64,000 nt of DNA from Streptomyces sp. KL109B (lineage in GTDB: Bacteria; Actinomycetota; Actinomycetes; Streptomycetales; Streptomycetaceae), in the NCBI RefSeq assembly GCF_030766935.1, contig NZ_JASERL010000003.1:310001-374000 (forward strand). The letters are read 5' to 3'. Shown here in pieces: positions 17,569 through 25,552 of this stretch. The position numbers were made by a program, and so were the translations under genes. Every line of letters starts with the position of its first letter. Within the stretch, counting starts at the first letter, position 1. Below the pieces are notes generated by a model, which was not told the origin of the DNA, made no database searches, and was given only the letters and a program-made list of their open reading frames with translations.

Positions 17569-19155
17569 ATGGACCTGGACACGGCGCTCGCCCTGGGCGG
17601 CTTCGCGGTGCCGGTCGTGGCGGGGGCCTGGGAGTTCGTCTTCGCGGGGCTGCGGCGGCTCGGCTACCGGGTGCAGATGGAGACCGCGGCGACGCCTCCG
17701 GAGGGCGGGGGAACGGGGGGCGGGCGTTCGTTCGTGCTGCTGCGCTTCCAGAACAACGGGCTCGCCGGCATCGACCCCGACAACTACGTCGCCCCGGAGA
17801 ACGGCCTCGTCGGGATCCGCGTGAAGTTCCCGAAGCGGCGCGTCAAGGACATGCGGGTCACCGAGTGCAGCCACAACACGCAGTGGTCGTTCTTCGCCCC
17901 GGACACGCCCCAGTTCGGGATCGAGCCGTCGGAGGACGCCATCCGGCTGCCGAAGGTGCAGCTCAACCGGGGCTGGCACTTCAAGGTCCTGGTGACCCTG
18001 GAGGCCGAGCCCGACGCGCCGGAGCCCGCCGCCCCGCCCACCGGCCTCAACTGGTTCCGGCGGCGGCTCGCCATGCGCAACTGGCCGGAGAAGCGGCTGC
18101 GCGAGCTGGTCGTCGTGGAGGCCGCCATCAAGAGCGGCGGCGAACGGCGCATCCGCTGGACCGAGAGCCACACCTACGCCTCGCCGCGGATCGCCGCGCT
18201 CGTCGCGTTCCTCGTCGCCGTCGCGGGCGCCCAGCTGGTGCTCACCGTCAACGAGCCGCGCACCGCGACCGTGGTCACCCCGCCGCTCGACTGCACGAAG
18301 GGCCGCCTGGAGCTGTCCGGGTCCACCGCGTTCTACAAGCCGGTGGCCCAGGCCGCGGCCGCGTACGAGAAGCGGTGCATGGGGCAGGTCAGCGTCGAGG
18401 CGCCCAAGGAGAAGTTCGTGGGCAGCGGCACCGGGCTCGCCGAACTCGAACAGGCCGGGAAGGCGGGGGCGTCGGCGCCGGGCCACGGGCTCGCGAACCG
18501 GCTCGCCTTCTCCGACTCCCCGGCCGCCCGCGGCGAGCACCCGAACCTGCTGCCGACGCCGGTCGCGCTGTCCGTGTTCACGCTCGTCGCGACCAAGGAC
18601 GCGCAGGTGCAGAACCTCACGCCCGAGCAGGTACGGGACCTGTACGCGGGCCGCGTCACGAACTGGAAGGACGTCGGCGGCGCCGACCTGCCGGTCCATC
18701 TCGTCAGCCGCAACTCGGACTCGGGCACGCGCATCGTCCTGAAGCAGAAGCTGCTCGGCGGACGGGAACTGCCCGGTGTGACCGAGAGCGACTGCGCCGC
18801 CGTGCCCGACGCGAAGCCGGGACGCTGCGAGGTGAAGTCCACGGAGGCGCTGCTGCGGACGATGGCGCAGACGCCCGGCGCCCTCGGGCACAGCGAGCTG
18901 AACGCCGCGCTCGCCCACCCCGGCCTCGTCCTCGTACGGATCGACGGCCGGTCGGCGAAGGACGACGACGTGGCGCAGCAGGGCTATCCGTACTGGCATC
19001 CCGAGTACGCGTACTCCTACGGCGATCCGCCCGCGCAGTCGCCCGCCGCGGGCTTTCTGCTCTTCCTGAAGAAGGGGCTCGGCGCGGGCGTCCTGAGCAA
19101 TAACGACTTCCAGCCGTGCGCCGACTTCGACTCGCCCGTCAAGTGCGCGCCGTGA
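17569..19155 (+). CDS. Membrane-anchored PstS-like substrate-binding protein with N-terminal cytoplasmic domain
   Basis: The 528-residue protein has three parts. Residues 1 to about 200 form a probably cytoplasmic domain starting with a hydrophobic helix (LALGGFAVPVVAGAWEFVFA). A transmembrane helix lies at about 206-226 (AALVAFLVAVAGAQLVLTV). The C-terminal part is a PstS-like periplasmic-binding fold: LELSGSTAFYKPVAQAAAAY, then LYAGRVTNWKDVGG and HLVSRNSDSGTRIVLKQKLL. The SGSTA and SRNSDSGTR segments resemble the oxyanion-binding loops of phosphate-binding proteins. Its place in the cobalamin locus is odd and its ligand is unknown. A classical PstS is a lipoprotein or secreted protein without such an N-terminal domain. 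Confidence 0.8.
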   Translation: MDLDTALALGGFAVPVVAGAWEFVFAGLRRLGYRVQMETAATPPEGGGTGGGRSFVLLRFQNNGLAGIDPDNYVAPENGLVGIRVKFPKRRVKDMRVTECSHNTQWSFFAPDTPQFGIEPSEDAIRLPKVQLNRGWHFKVLVTLEAEPDAPEPAAPPTGLNWFRRRLAMRNWPEKRLRELVVVEAAIKSGGERRIRWTESHTYASPRIAALVAFLVAVAGAQLVLTVNEPRTATVVTPPLDCTKGRLELSGSTAFYKPVAQAAAAYEKRCMGQVSVEAPKEKFVGSGTGLAELEQAGKAGASAPGHGLANRLAFSDSPAARGEHPNLLPTPVALSVFTLVATKDAQVQNLTPEQVRDLYAGRVTNWKDVGGADLPVHLVSRNSDSGTRIVLKQKLLGGRELPGVTESDCAAVPDAKPGRCEVKSTEALLRTMAQTPGALGHSELNAALAHPGLVLVRIDGRSAKDDDVAQQGYPYWHPEYAYSYGDPPAQSPAAGFLLFLKKGLGAGVLSNNDFQPCADFDSPVKCAP

Positions 19156-19167
19156 CCACGCGGGCGC

Positions 19168-19917
19168 TCAGCAGGCGTGCCGCTCGCGTTCCGTCGAGTA
19201 CAGGTGGCTGTCGCGGAACTGGGCGGCGCCCAGCGTGCGGCCCACGATGATCACGGCGGTGCGCAGCACGCCCGCCGACTTCACCTGGTCCGCGATGTCG
19301 GCGAGGGTGCCGCGCAGGACCAGTTCGTCGGGGCGGCTGGCGTAGGCGACGACGGCGGCCGGGCAGTCCGCGCCGTAGTGCGGGAGCAGTTCGTCGACGA
19401 TCCGGTCGACGTAGCGGGCGCCCAGGTGCAGGACGAGGAGCGCGCCGCTCGCGCCCAGCGTCGCCAGGTCCTCGCCGGGCGGCATCGGCGTGGCCTGCTG
19501 CGCGATACGCGTGAGGACGACCGTCTGGCCGACCGTCGGCACCGTCAGTTCGCGCTTCAGGGCCGCTGCCGCCGCGGCGAACGCGGGGACGCCGGGCACC
19601 ATCTCGTACGGGATGCCGCGCGCGTCCAGGCGGCGCATCTGCTCCGCGACCGCGCTGAAGACCGACGGGTCGCCGGAGTGCAGGCGGGCGACGTCGTGGC
19701 CGGCCTCGTGCGCCGCCACGAACTCCCGCTCGATGGCGTCGAGATCGAGGTTCGCCGTGTCGATCAGCTTCGCGTCCGGCGGGCATTCGGCGAGGAGTTC
19801 GGCCGGGACCAGGGAGCCCGCGTACAGGCACACCTGGCAGTTCGCGAGCGTGCGCGCGCCGCGCACCGTGATCAGGTCGGCGGCGCCGGGGCCCGCCCCG
19901 ATGAAGTGGACGGTCAT
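19168..19917 (-). CDS. cobM: Precorrin-4 C11-methyltransferase (CobM)
   Basis: The 249-residue SAM-dependent enzyme methylates C-11 of precorrin-4. It has the tetrapyrrole methylase layout: HFIGAGPGAADLITVRG at the N-terminus, LYAGSLVP, ARLHSGDPSVFSAVAEQM, and the VPGVPAFAAAAAALKREL segment. It follows cobL by 16 bases on the same strand, so the two are probably one operon. It converges with the PstS-like gene, leaving 12 bases between stops. Confidence 0.95.
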   Translation of the reverse strand: MTVHFIGAGPGAADLITVRGARTLANCQVCLYAGSLVPAELLAECPPDAKLIDTANLDLDAIEREFVAAHEAGHDVARLHSGDPSVFSAVAEQMRRLDARGIPYEMVPGVPAFAAAAAALKRELTVPTVGQTVVLTRIAQQATPMPPGEDLATLGASGALLVLHLGARYVDRIVDELLPHYGADCPAAVVAYASRPDELVLRGTLADIADQVKSAGVLRTAVIIVGRTLGAAQFRDSHLYSTERERHAC

Positions 19918-19933
19918 CGTTCCTCAACCCCTG

Positions 19934-21175
19934 TCAGCTGTCTTCGTTCGTCTTCGTTACGGACCATTGCGTGACCGGCATCGCCTGCCGCCACCCCGTG
20001 AAGCCGCCGACCGGCACCGCGTGCGCGACGGACAGCTTCACCAACTCGCCGCCGTGGCGCCGGTACCGGTCGGCGAGCAGCGCCTCGGATTCGAGGGTGA
20101 CCGTGTTCGCGACGAGCCGGCCGCCCGGCGCGAGCGCCGCCCAGCAGGCGTCCAGCAGGCCGGGGGCGGTGAGGCCGCCGCCGATGAACACGGCGTCGGG
20201 GGGCGGGAGTTCGGTGAGTGCGGCCGGGGCGGGGCCGGTCACGACGGTGAGGCCCGGGACGCCGAGGCGGGCCGCGTTCCGTTCGATGCGGGCGGCGCGC
20301 TCCGCGTCACGTTCCACGGCGTACGCGCGGCAGGACGGGTGCGTACGCAGCCACTCGATGCCGATCGAGCCGGAGCCGCCGCCGATGTCCCACAGCAGTT
20401 CGCCGGGGGCGGGCGCGAGCGCGGCGAGGGTCGCGGCGCGGACGTGGCGCTTGGTGAGCTGGCCGTCGTTCTCGTACGCGGCGTCGGGCAGGCCGGGCGT
20501 CGCGCCGAGGCGGAGGGTGTCGGGGGCGCGGCGGCAGTCGACCGCGATCACGTTCAGCGGGTCGGCGGCCGGGTGCGTCCAGGTCTCGGCCGTGCCCTCG
20601 TACGTGGCCTCTTCCGCGGTTCCGAGGCGTTCGAGGACGGTCAGGCGGCTCGGGCCGAAGCCGCGTTCGGCCAGCAGCTTCGCCACCTCGGCGGGGGTGT
20701 CGGCGCCCGCCGAGAGGACGAGGACGCGGCGGCCGTCGTGCAGCGCGGCGGTGAGCCGGTCGGCCGGGCGGCCCACCAGGGTGACCACCTCGGTCTCCTC
20801 GACGGGCCAGCCGAGGCGGGCGCAGGCGTAGGAGAGGGAGGACGGGTGCGGCAGGACGTGGATCGCGGCGGCGCCGACCGTCTCGGTCAGGGTGCGGCCG
20901 ATGCCGTAGAACATCGGGTCGCCGCTGGCCAGGACCGCGATGCGGCGGCCTGCGTGGCGGGCGAGGAGGGTCGGTACGGCGGGGCGCAGGGGGGTGGGCC
21001 AGGGGATGCGTTCGGCCTTGCACTCCGGGGGGAGGAGGGCGAGTTGGCGGGGGGCGCCGATGACGACGTCGGCGGTGCGGAGTGCCGCGCGCGAGGCCTC
21101 CGGCAGGCCCGGCCAGCCGTCGGCGCCGATCCCTACGACGGTCGCCCGCGGTGGGGCCGGGTTCGTGGGGGTCAC
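19934..21175 (-). CDS. cobL: Precorrin-6Y C5,15-methyltransferase, decarboxylating (CobL; CbiE-CbiT fusion)
   Basis: The 413-residue bifunctional enzyme methylates C-5 and C-15 and decarboxylates the C-12 acetate. The N-terminal CbiE half (to about residue 205) has VVGIGADGWPGLPEASRAAL and VLASGDPMFYGIGRTL. The C-terminal CbiT half has the Rossmann methyltransferase motif LLWDIGGGSGSIGIEWLR followed by AVERDAERAARIERNAARLG. It is first in a cobL-cobM pair. The upstream 110 bases run into the four-copy repeat array at 21286-21509, which therefore lies just 5' of its promoter. Confidence 0.96.
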   Translation of the reverse strand: MTPTNPAPPRATVVGIGADGWPGLPEASRAALRTADVVIGAPRQLALLPPECKAERIPWPTPLRPAVPTLLARHAGRRIAVLASGDPMFYGIGRTLTETVGAAAIHVLPHPSSLSYACARLGWPVEETEVVTLVGRPADRLTAALHDGRRVLVLSAGADTPAEVAKLLAERGFGPSRLTVLERLGTAEEATYEGTAETWTHPAADPLNVIAVDCRRAPDTLRLGATPGLPDAAYENDGQLTKRHVRAATLAALAPAPGELLWDIGGGSGSIGIEWLRTHPSCRAYAVERDAERAARIERNAARLGVPGLTVVTGPAPAALTELPPPDAVFIGGGLTAPGLLDACWAALAPGGRLVANTVTLESEALLADRYRRHGGELVKLSVAHAVPVGGFTGWRQAMPVTQWSVTKTNEDS

Positions 21176-21285
21176 TGCCAGGTACCTCGGGGCGTCAAGG
21201 GCGTCGGGGTCGGACCCCGCACTCTATCGGGCGACATTGGCTCCGCCCTGGCCGGACCGGTGCCGCGGCACCGTGGTTGCGGCCT

Positions 21286-21332
21286 CGGGGCTCCGCCCCG
21301 GACCCCGCGCCTCAAGCGCCGGCGGGGCTGTC
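21286..21332 (+). repeat. 47-bp double-hairpin repeat, copy 8
   Basis: Forward copy, CGCCTCAAGCGCCGGCG subtype; its final bases diverge (GGGGCTGTC). Confidence 0.93.
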
Positions 21333-21356
21333 ATGGCCGAACCGACGTTACGGACA

Positions 21357-21403
21357 CGGGGCTCCGCCCCGGACCCCGCGCCTCAAGCGCCCGCGGGGCT
21401 GGA
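21357..21403 (+). repeat. 47-bp double-hairpin repeat, copy 9
   Basis: Forward copy, CGCCTCAAGCGCCCGCG variant; nearly identical to copy 10. Confidence 0.95.
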
Positions 21404-21410
21404 AAAGACT

Positions 21411-21457
21411 CGGGGCTCCGCCCCGGACCCCGCGCCTCAAGCGCCCGCGGGGCTGGA
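21411..21457 (+). repeat. 47-bp double-hairpin repeat, copy 10
   Basis: Forward copy 54 bases after copy 9 and sharing its variant bases and the short AAAGACT spacer, which indicates a local 54-bp duplication. Confidence 0.95.
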
Positions 21458-21464
21458 AAAGACT

Positions 21465-21509
21465 CGGGGCTCTGCCCCGGGCCCCGCTGCCCAATCGCCG
21501 CAGGCTTGA
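21465..21509 (+). repeat. 47-bp repeat, copy 11 (shortened)
   Basis: Forward copy of the CTGCCCAATCGCCGCAG subtype. It is the only copy of non-standard length, lacking two G residues near the 3' end (CAGGCTTGA instead of CAGGGGCTTGA). Confidence 0.9.
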
Positions 21510-21634
21510 TTTGGCGGCACGGTGGGCAAGGCACGACGGGCTCCGACGCGCCGCAGGCTGGTGCGGTTCCCGCTCGTGGTGGCGGCACCGTGTTAGCTCA
21601 GGAACGGTTGACCAACTCCGGGAGGCAGGACGAC

Positions 21635-23467
21635 ATGGCGGGATACGGAGCGGCACGGGCCTGGGTCGTGACCGCCATGGTGGCCGGGGCGGCGGCCCTG
21701 CCCGGCACTACACCGGAGGCAACCGCCGCGGACGGCGACACCGTACAGACGGCCGTCGTCTGGCCGGTGACCGCCACCCCGCACATGACGGCGGCAGCCC
21801 TCGGCTCCGGGCCCACCGCGAAGGCCGTCTTCGACGACGACTCGCTCGCCGGCCTCTTCGCCCACGGCGGCCGGCTCCGCGAGGTCGTCGACGCCGGCAA
21901 GGGCCGCGAGGTCAGCTGGGTCCTCGACCCGGACCTGGTGATCGCCGCGCAGGAGATGTCCACCGGGTACCGCGTGGCGAAGAGCGCCGGCTCCAGCAAT
22001 CCGCAGGACACCACGGAGGGGACCGGCGCGAGCGCGGCCCGCGCCTGGCTGGCCGACCTCAAGGAGGCCGTCGAGGGGCGTGAGGTGTGGCTGCTGCCGT
22101 ACGCCGACACGGACCTCGCCTCGCTCGCCCACCACCCCGGCACCGACACCGACGACCTCACGGAGGTGGTGTCCGGGCTCGCGGCCGACGCGAAGAAACG
22201 GGTCGAGCGGATCCTCGACACGAGCACCCGCTCCGGGCTCGGCTGGCCCGCCGACGGCGCGCTCGACTCCCAAGTGACCGCGCTCGGCGCGAAGCTCGGC
22301 GTCACCCGCGTCCTCACCTCCGGGCAGGGGCTGACCCCCGCGGGCGCCGACCCGGTGACCGTGAACGGCGGCGAGGACGACGAGGCGACCGCGCTGCCCT
22401 ACGAGGCCGACCTCACGACGGCGCTCGCCCGCGTCAAGGACCAGGAAACCTCCCCCTCCCCCTCGACTTCCTCCACTTCCTCGTCCGCGTCGCCGTCGCC
22501 GTCCGCCTCCGGCGATACCGCGTCCCCCTCCCCCAGCGCCTCCACCAGCCCCGACGCCGCCGACAAGGCCACCGTCGACCACATCGCCGCGCTCCTCAAG
22601 GCGAACGCCCGCCCGGTCGTCGTCCCGCCCCGCAACCTCTCGGGCACGGCGGCTAACGCGCTCGGCGCCGCCATCGACGACGGCACCGACGACGGCTGGC
22701 TGGACCTGGACGACATCCGCACGGCCGACGACGACCCGGTCAAGGGCACGGCCGCGACCCCGTCCGCGTACCCGTCGAGGCTGCGCGACAGCGAGCTCGG
22801 CAAGAGCGCGCTGACCGGTGCCGCGAGCGATCTGGACGGTCTCGCCACCCTGTCCAAGGTGCTCGCCGACCCGAAGGACACCACGGCGTCCGTGCACGCG
22901 GCGATGGCGCGCGCCCTCGCCACCGCCTGGCGGGCGGAGGAGGACGCGGCGCAGCGGACGTTCCAGGAGCGTACGAGCGACTTCCTGGCGACGTCCGTGA
23001 CCTCGCTGCGGCTCGTGCCGAAGACCACCGTCACCGTCACGTCGGGCGACGCCTCGATCCCCGTAACCGTCGACAACGCGCTGCAGCAGCCGGTCTCCGG
23101 GCTCGAACTGCGGGTCACGTCCAGCGACTCGGAGCGCCTCAAGGTCAACGACGGCAGGATCTCCGTGTCCGCCGAGGGCTCCGCGAGCCACACCTCCCAG
23201 CTCGACGTCACCGCGAAGGCCAACGGCAAGGCGCATCTGACGGCGCGGCTCTACACGACGAGCGACGGCAAGCCGTGGGGCGACGAGATGACCTTCGAGG
23301 TCGACGTCACGTCGGTGTCCTCCGGGGCGATCGCCGTCGTCGCCACGGGCGTCGGACTCATCGTCCTCGCCGCGGTCTTCCGCATGCGCCGCGTACGCAA
23401 GCGCAACGGGAACGGGAACGGGAACGGCCAGGGCGAGGAGTCCGCCACGTCCGACGACAAGGGCTAG
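21635..23467 (+). CDS. DUF6049-like secreted, C-terminally anchored membrane protein
   Basis: The ATG at 21635 follows a GGGAGG. The product is 610 residues with an N-terminal hydrophobic signal (to about residue 32), an extracytoplasmic body, and a C-terminal transmembrane helix (AIAVVATGVGLIVLAAVFRM) followed by a basic tail and Asn-Gly repeats. The phrases TVQTAVVWPVT, DDDSLAGLFAHGGRL and VSWVLDPDLVIAAQEMSTGY match the DUF6049 pattern. A Ser/Pro-rich linker occupies about residues 270-310. It is shorter than the DUF6049 proteins I know near mviN/murJ, so it may be a divergent paralogue. Biochemical function is unknown. Confidence 0.75.
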   Translation: MAGYGAARAWVVTAMVAGAAALPGTTPEATAADGDTVQTAVVWPVTATPHMTAAALGSGPTAKAVFDDDSLAGLFAHGGRLREVVDAGKGREVSWVLDPDLVIAAQEMSTGYRVAKSAGSSNPQDTTEGTGASAARAWLADLKEAVEGREVWLLPYADTDLASLAHHPGTDTDDLTEVVSGLAADAKKRVERILDTSTRSGLGWPADGALDSQVTALGAKLGVTRVLTSGQGLTPAGADPVTVNGGEDDEATALPYEADLTTALARVKDQETSPSPSTSSTSSSASPSPSASGDTASPSPSASTSPDAADKATVDHIAALLKANARPVVVPPRNLSGTAANALGAAIDDGTDDGWLDLDDIRTADDDPVKGTAATPSAYPSRLRDSELGKSALTGAASDLDGLATLSKVLADPKDTTASVHAAMARALATAWRAEEDAAQRTFQERTSDFLATSVTSLRLVPKTTVTVTSGDASIPVTVDNALQQPVSGLELRVTSSDSERLKVNDGRISVSAEGSASHTSQLDVTAKANGKAHLTARLYTTSDGKPWGDEMTFEVDVTSVSSGAIAVVATGVGLIVLAAVFRMRRVRKRNGNGNGNGQGEESATSDDKG

Positions 23468-23479
23468 GTCCCTGGGTCC

Positions 23480-24445
23480 CTAGTCGTCCTTGTCGTCCGC
23501 CTTCTTCACCGCCGCCTGCGCGTCCACGATTCCCAGGCCCAGCTTGTCGTTGTTCTTGGGGTTGGTGGCCGTCTCGCGGATCGTGGAGATGATCTGGTCC
23601 GGGTCCAGGTCCTCGTCGTGCAGGAGCGCCGCGAGCGCGGACACGTAGGGCGCCGCCATCGACGTACCGGACAGCTCCCCGTAGCCGGACTGGTCCTTCA
23701 GCGTCTCCTTCGACTTGTACGTCGGGAGGGTGGAAAGGATCTTGTCGCCGGGGGCCGAGACCGCCTGCTCCGCGCCGAAGTTGGAGTAGCTCGCCGGGAC
23801 CCCCTTCTCGGTGCTGGCGCCGACGACGATGACCGGCGTCTCGACCTTGTACGGCTGGGTGTCCGCGCCGTCGTTGCCGGCCGCGGCGACGACGACGGCG
23901 CCCTTGTCGTGGGCGTGCTGGATGGCCTGGTTGAGGATGCCGCCCTGGAGCAGCTTCGTCATCAGGACGCCCTCGCCGAGGGAGAGGTTGATGACGTCGG
24001 CGCCGTGGTCGGCGGCCCAGACGATGCCCTTGGTGATGTTGCCGTTGGAGCCGGAGCCGTCCGCGCCGAGCACCCGCACCGGCATGATCTTGGCGCCGGG
24101 GGCGCCGCCCGCGATGCCGACGCCGTTGTCGGTGTGGGCGGCGGCGATGCCGGAGACGTGGGTGCCGTGGCCGTTGAGGTCCTTGGGCTCGTCGTCGCCG
24201 TCGACGAAGTCGTGTCCGTCGACGAGCCTGCCCTTGAGGTCGGGGTGGTCGAGGTCGACGCCGGAGTCGACGACGGCGATGGTCGTGTCGTCGCCCTTCG
24301 ACGTGTCCCAGGCGTCCGGGAGTTTGATCGCGTCGAGCGCCCACTGGTCGCTCCGCATGGGGTCCGGCTTGCTGTCGTCCCCGCAGGCGGTCAGGAGCAG
24401 AAGGCTGGCGACGGTGGCGGCGACGAGCGGTGTACGGATGCGCAT
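23480..24445 (-). CDS. Subtilisin-like (S8) serine protease lipoprotein
   Basis: The 321-residue protein has a lipobox LLTAC with lipidated C21, so the mature protease should sit on the outer membrane face. The S8 triad is complete: D60 in AVVDSGVD, H93 in NGHGTHVSG, and S262 in SGTSMAAP, with oxyanion-hole N191 in AAAGNDG. No inhibitor I9 prodomain is evident: only about 30 residues separate the lipid Cys from the catalytic domain, and there is no C-terminal transmembrane anchor as in mycosins. It converges with the DUF6049-like gene with a 12-base gap. Confidence 0.93.
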   Translation of the reverse strand: MRIRTPLVAATVASLLLLTACGDDSKPDPMRSDQWALDAIKLPDAWDTSKGDDTTIAVVDSGVDLDHPDLKGRLVDGHDFVDGDDEPKDLNGHGTHVSGIAAAHTDNGVGIAGGAPGAKIMPVRVLGADGSGSNGNITKGIVWAADHGADVINLSLGEGVLMTKLLQGGILNQAIQHAHDKGAVVVAAAGNDGADTQPYKVETPVIVVGASTEKGVPASYSNFGAEQAVSAPGDKILSTLPTYKSKETLKDQSGYGELSGTSMAAPYVSALAALLHDEDLDPDQIISTIRETATNPKNNDKLGLGIVDAQAAVKKADDKDD

Positions 24446-24514
24446 GCTCCGAGCCTGCGGGCCCCCGCCGCCTCACGCATGTGGTGGCCAGCCGTGTGGG
24501 CTACGCGGCCGTTG

Positions 24515-25444
24515 TCACGCCCACCGCGGCGTCCAGAAGTCGCCGCCCTCCGGCGCCTCGTACCGGTCCGTCAGATACGCCAGGAGCGCCGCGAGCCCCG
24601 GGTGCCGGCTGTCGGCCCGCCACAGCAGCGACAGCGGGTAGAGCGGGGTCGGGCGGCGTACGGGGACGAAGCGGAGCTCGATGTCGGTGGGCCGGGTGAG
24701 GGGGGTGCGGGTGCCCATGATGGTGGCCACGTCGTCGGCCGCCGCGACCGTGCGCAGCAGATGCCCGCCGCCGAAGGTGGTACCGCCGACGTCGATGGTG
24801 AGACCGAAGGCGCGCTCCAACTCCTCGTAATACGCGGCCCATTCACTGCCCTTCAGCATCCCCGGCATCCAGATCCGGTGCCCGGCCAGCTCGGCGGGGG
24901 TGACCTCGGTCCGGTCGGCCAGGGGGTGTGCCGTGCCGGTGACGAGGATGGCCGGCTCGTCGATGACGCGGGCGCTGCGCACCTCCTGCGGCAGCCGCTC
25001 CTCGGGCACGATCCGCGTCCAGAACGCGGCGTCGAGGCGCCCCTCCCGTACGGCGGCGAGCGCGTCCTTGCCGCTCCGGCCGAGGGCGACGACGTCGAGC
25101 GGGAGGTGCGGGTGGGCCCGGTGGAAGTCCTGGACGACGCCGTTGGTGATCACGTTGGCGGCGAGCACGTCGACGCGCAGCGGGCGCCGGCCGCCGCGCA
25201 CGGAGTCGACGGCCCGCCCCGCCGCCGTCAGCAGCTCCCGCGCGTGCGGCAGGAAGGTCTCGCCGTCGAGGGTGAGCCGCGCCCCGCGCGGGGTGCGCGT
25301 GAAGAGCCGCACGCCGAGCTCCCGCTCCAGGGCGGCGACGCGCTTGGAGGCGGCCTGCTGCGTGATGCCGAGTTCGGCGGCGGCGATCTGGATCTGCCCC
25401 TCGTCGGCGACGGCGAGGAAGGTGCGTACGGCTTCTTGGTCCAC
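24515..25444 (-). CDS. LysR family transcriptional regulator
   Basis: The 309-residue protein starts at GTG 25444. The N-terminal winged HTH reads VRTFLAVADEGQIQIAAAELGITQQAASKRVAALERELGVRLF in pieces typical of LysR. A periplasmic-binding-like effector domain fills residues about 90-309. It is divergent from the MFS exporter gene at 25553, with a 108-base spacer that contains a perfect inverted repeat 8 bases from its start codon. The usual LysR logic, autorepression and ligand-dependent activation of the divergent transporter, is inferred. Confidence 0.92.
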   Translation of the reverse strand: MDQEAVRTFLAVADEGQIQIAAAELGITQQAASKRVAALERELGVRLFTRTPRGARLTLDGETFLPHARELLTAAGRAVDSVRGGRRPLRVDVLAANVITNGVVQDFHRAHPHLPLDVVALGRSGKDALAAVREGRLDAAFWTRIVPEERLPQEVRSARVIDEPAILVTGTAHPLADRTEVTPAELAGHRIWMPGMLKGSEWAAYYEELERAFGLTIDVGGTTFGGGHLLRTVAAADDVATIMGTRTPLTRPTDIELRFVPVRRPTPLYPLSLLWRADSRHPGLAALLAYLTDRYEAPEGGDFWTPRWA

Positions 25445-25452
25445 GCTCTCTA

Positions 25453-25469
25453 TACAACCATTGGTTGTA
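25453..25469. promoter_or_regulatory. Perfect 8-1-8 palindrome, probable operator of the LysR/MFS pair
   Basis: The sequence TACAACCATTGGTTGTA has 8-base arms around one central T. It is AT-rich against a GC-rich background and lies in the divergent spacer. It is closer to a compact dyad than to the usual T-N11-A LysR box with long arms, but its position makes it the likely site for this regulator. Confidence 0.7.
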
Positions 25470-25552
25470 CGGATATGGGTGCCGGTTGTTTGCCGCGGCG
25501 TGCCGTCGACCGCTTGTATCGCCCGGTCGGACACGGGAGCGGGAGGGCGGGC

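Larger units (their letters stand above)
21176..21634. other. 459-bp gene-free region holding a four-copy repeat array
   Basis: No credible gene was found. The stretch carries four forward copies of the 47-bp repeat (21286-21509), spaced 71, 54 and 54 bases apart. The promoters for cobL (leftwards) and the DUF6049-like gene (rightwards) must lie in the flanks; no clear -35/-10 pair was identified. Confidence 0.8.

Noticed and set aside
21286..21509. Possible CRISPR array or attachment site
   Set aside because: Spacers are very short and similar, and the same unit occurs singly elsewhere in both orientations; no integrase nearby.
23618..25552. Extension of the MFS frame upstream of 25553
   Set aside because: It would run antisense across the protease and LysR genes; the ATG at 25553 has a good ribosome binding site and gives the usual MFS N-terminus.
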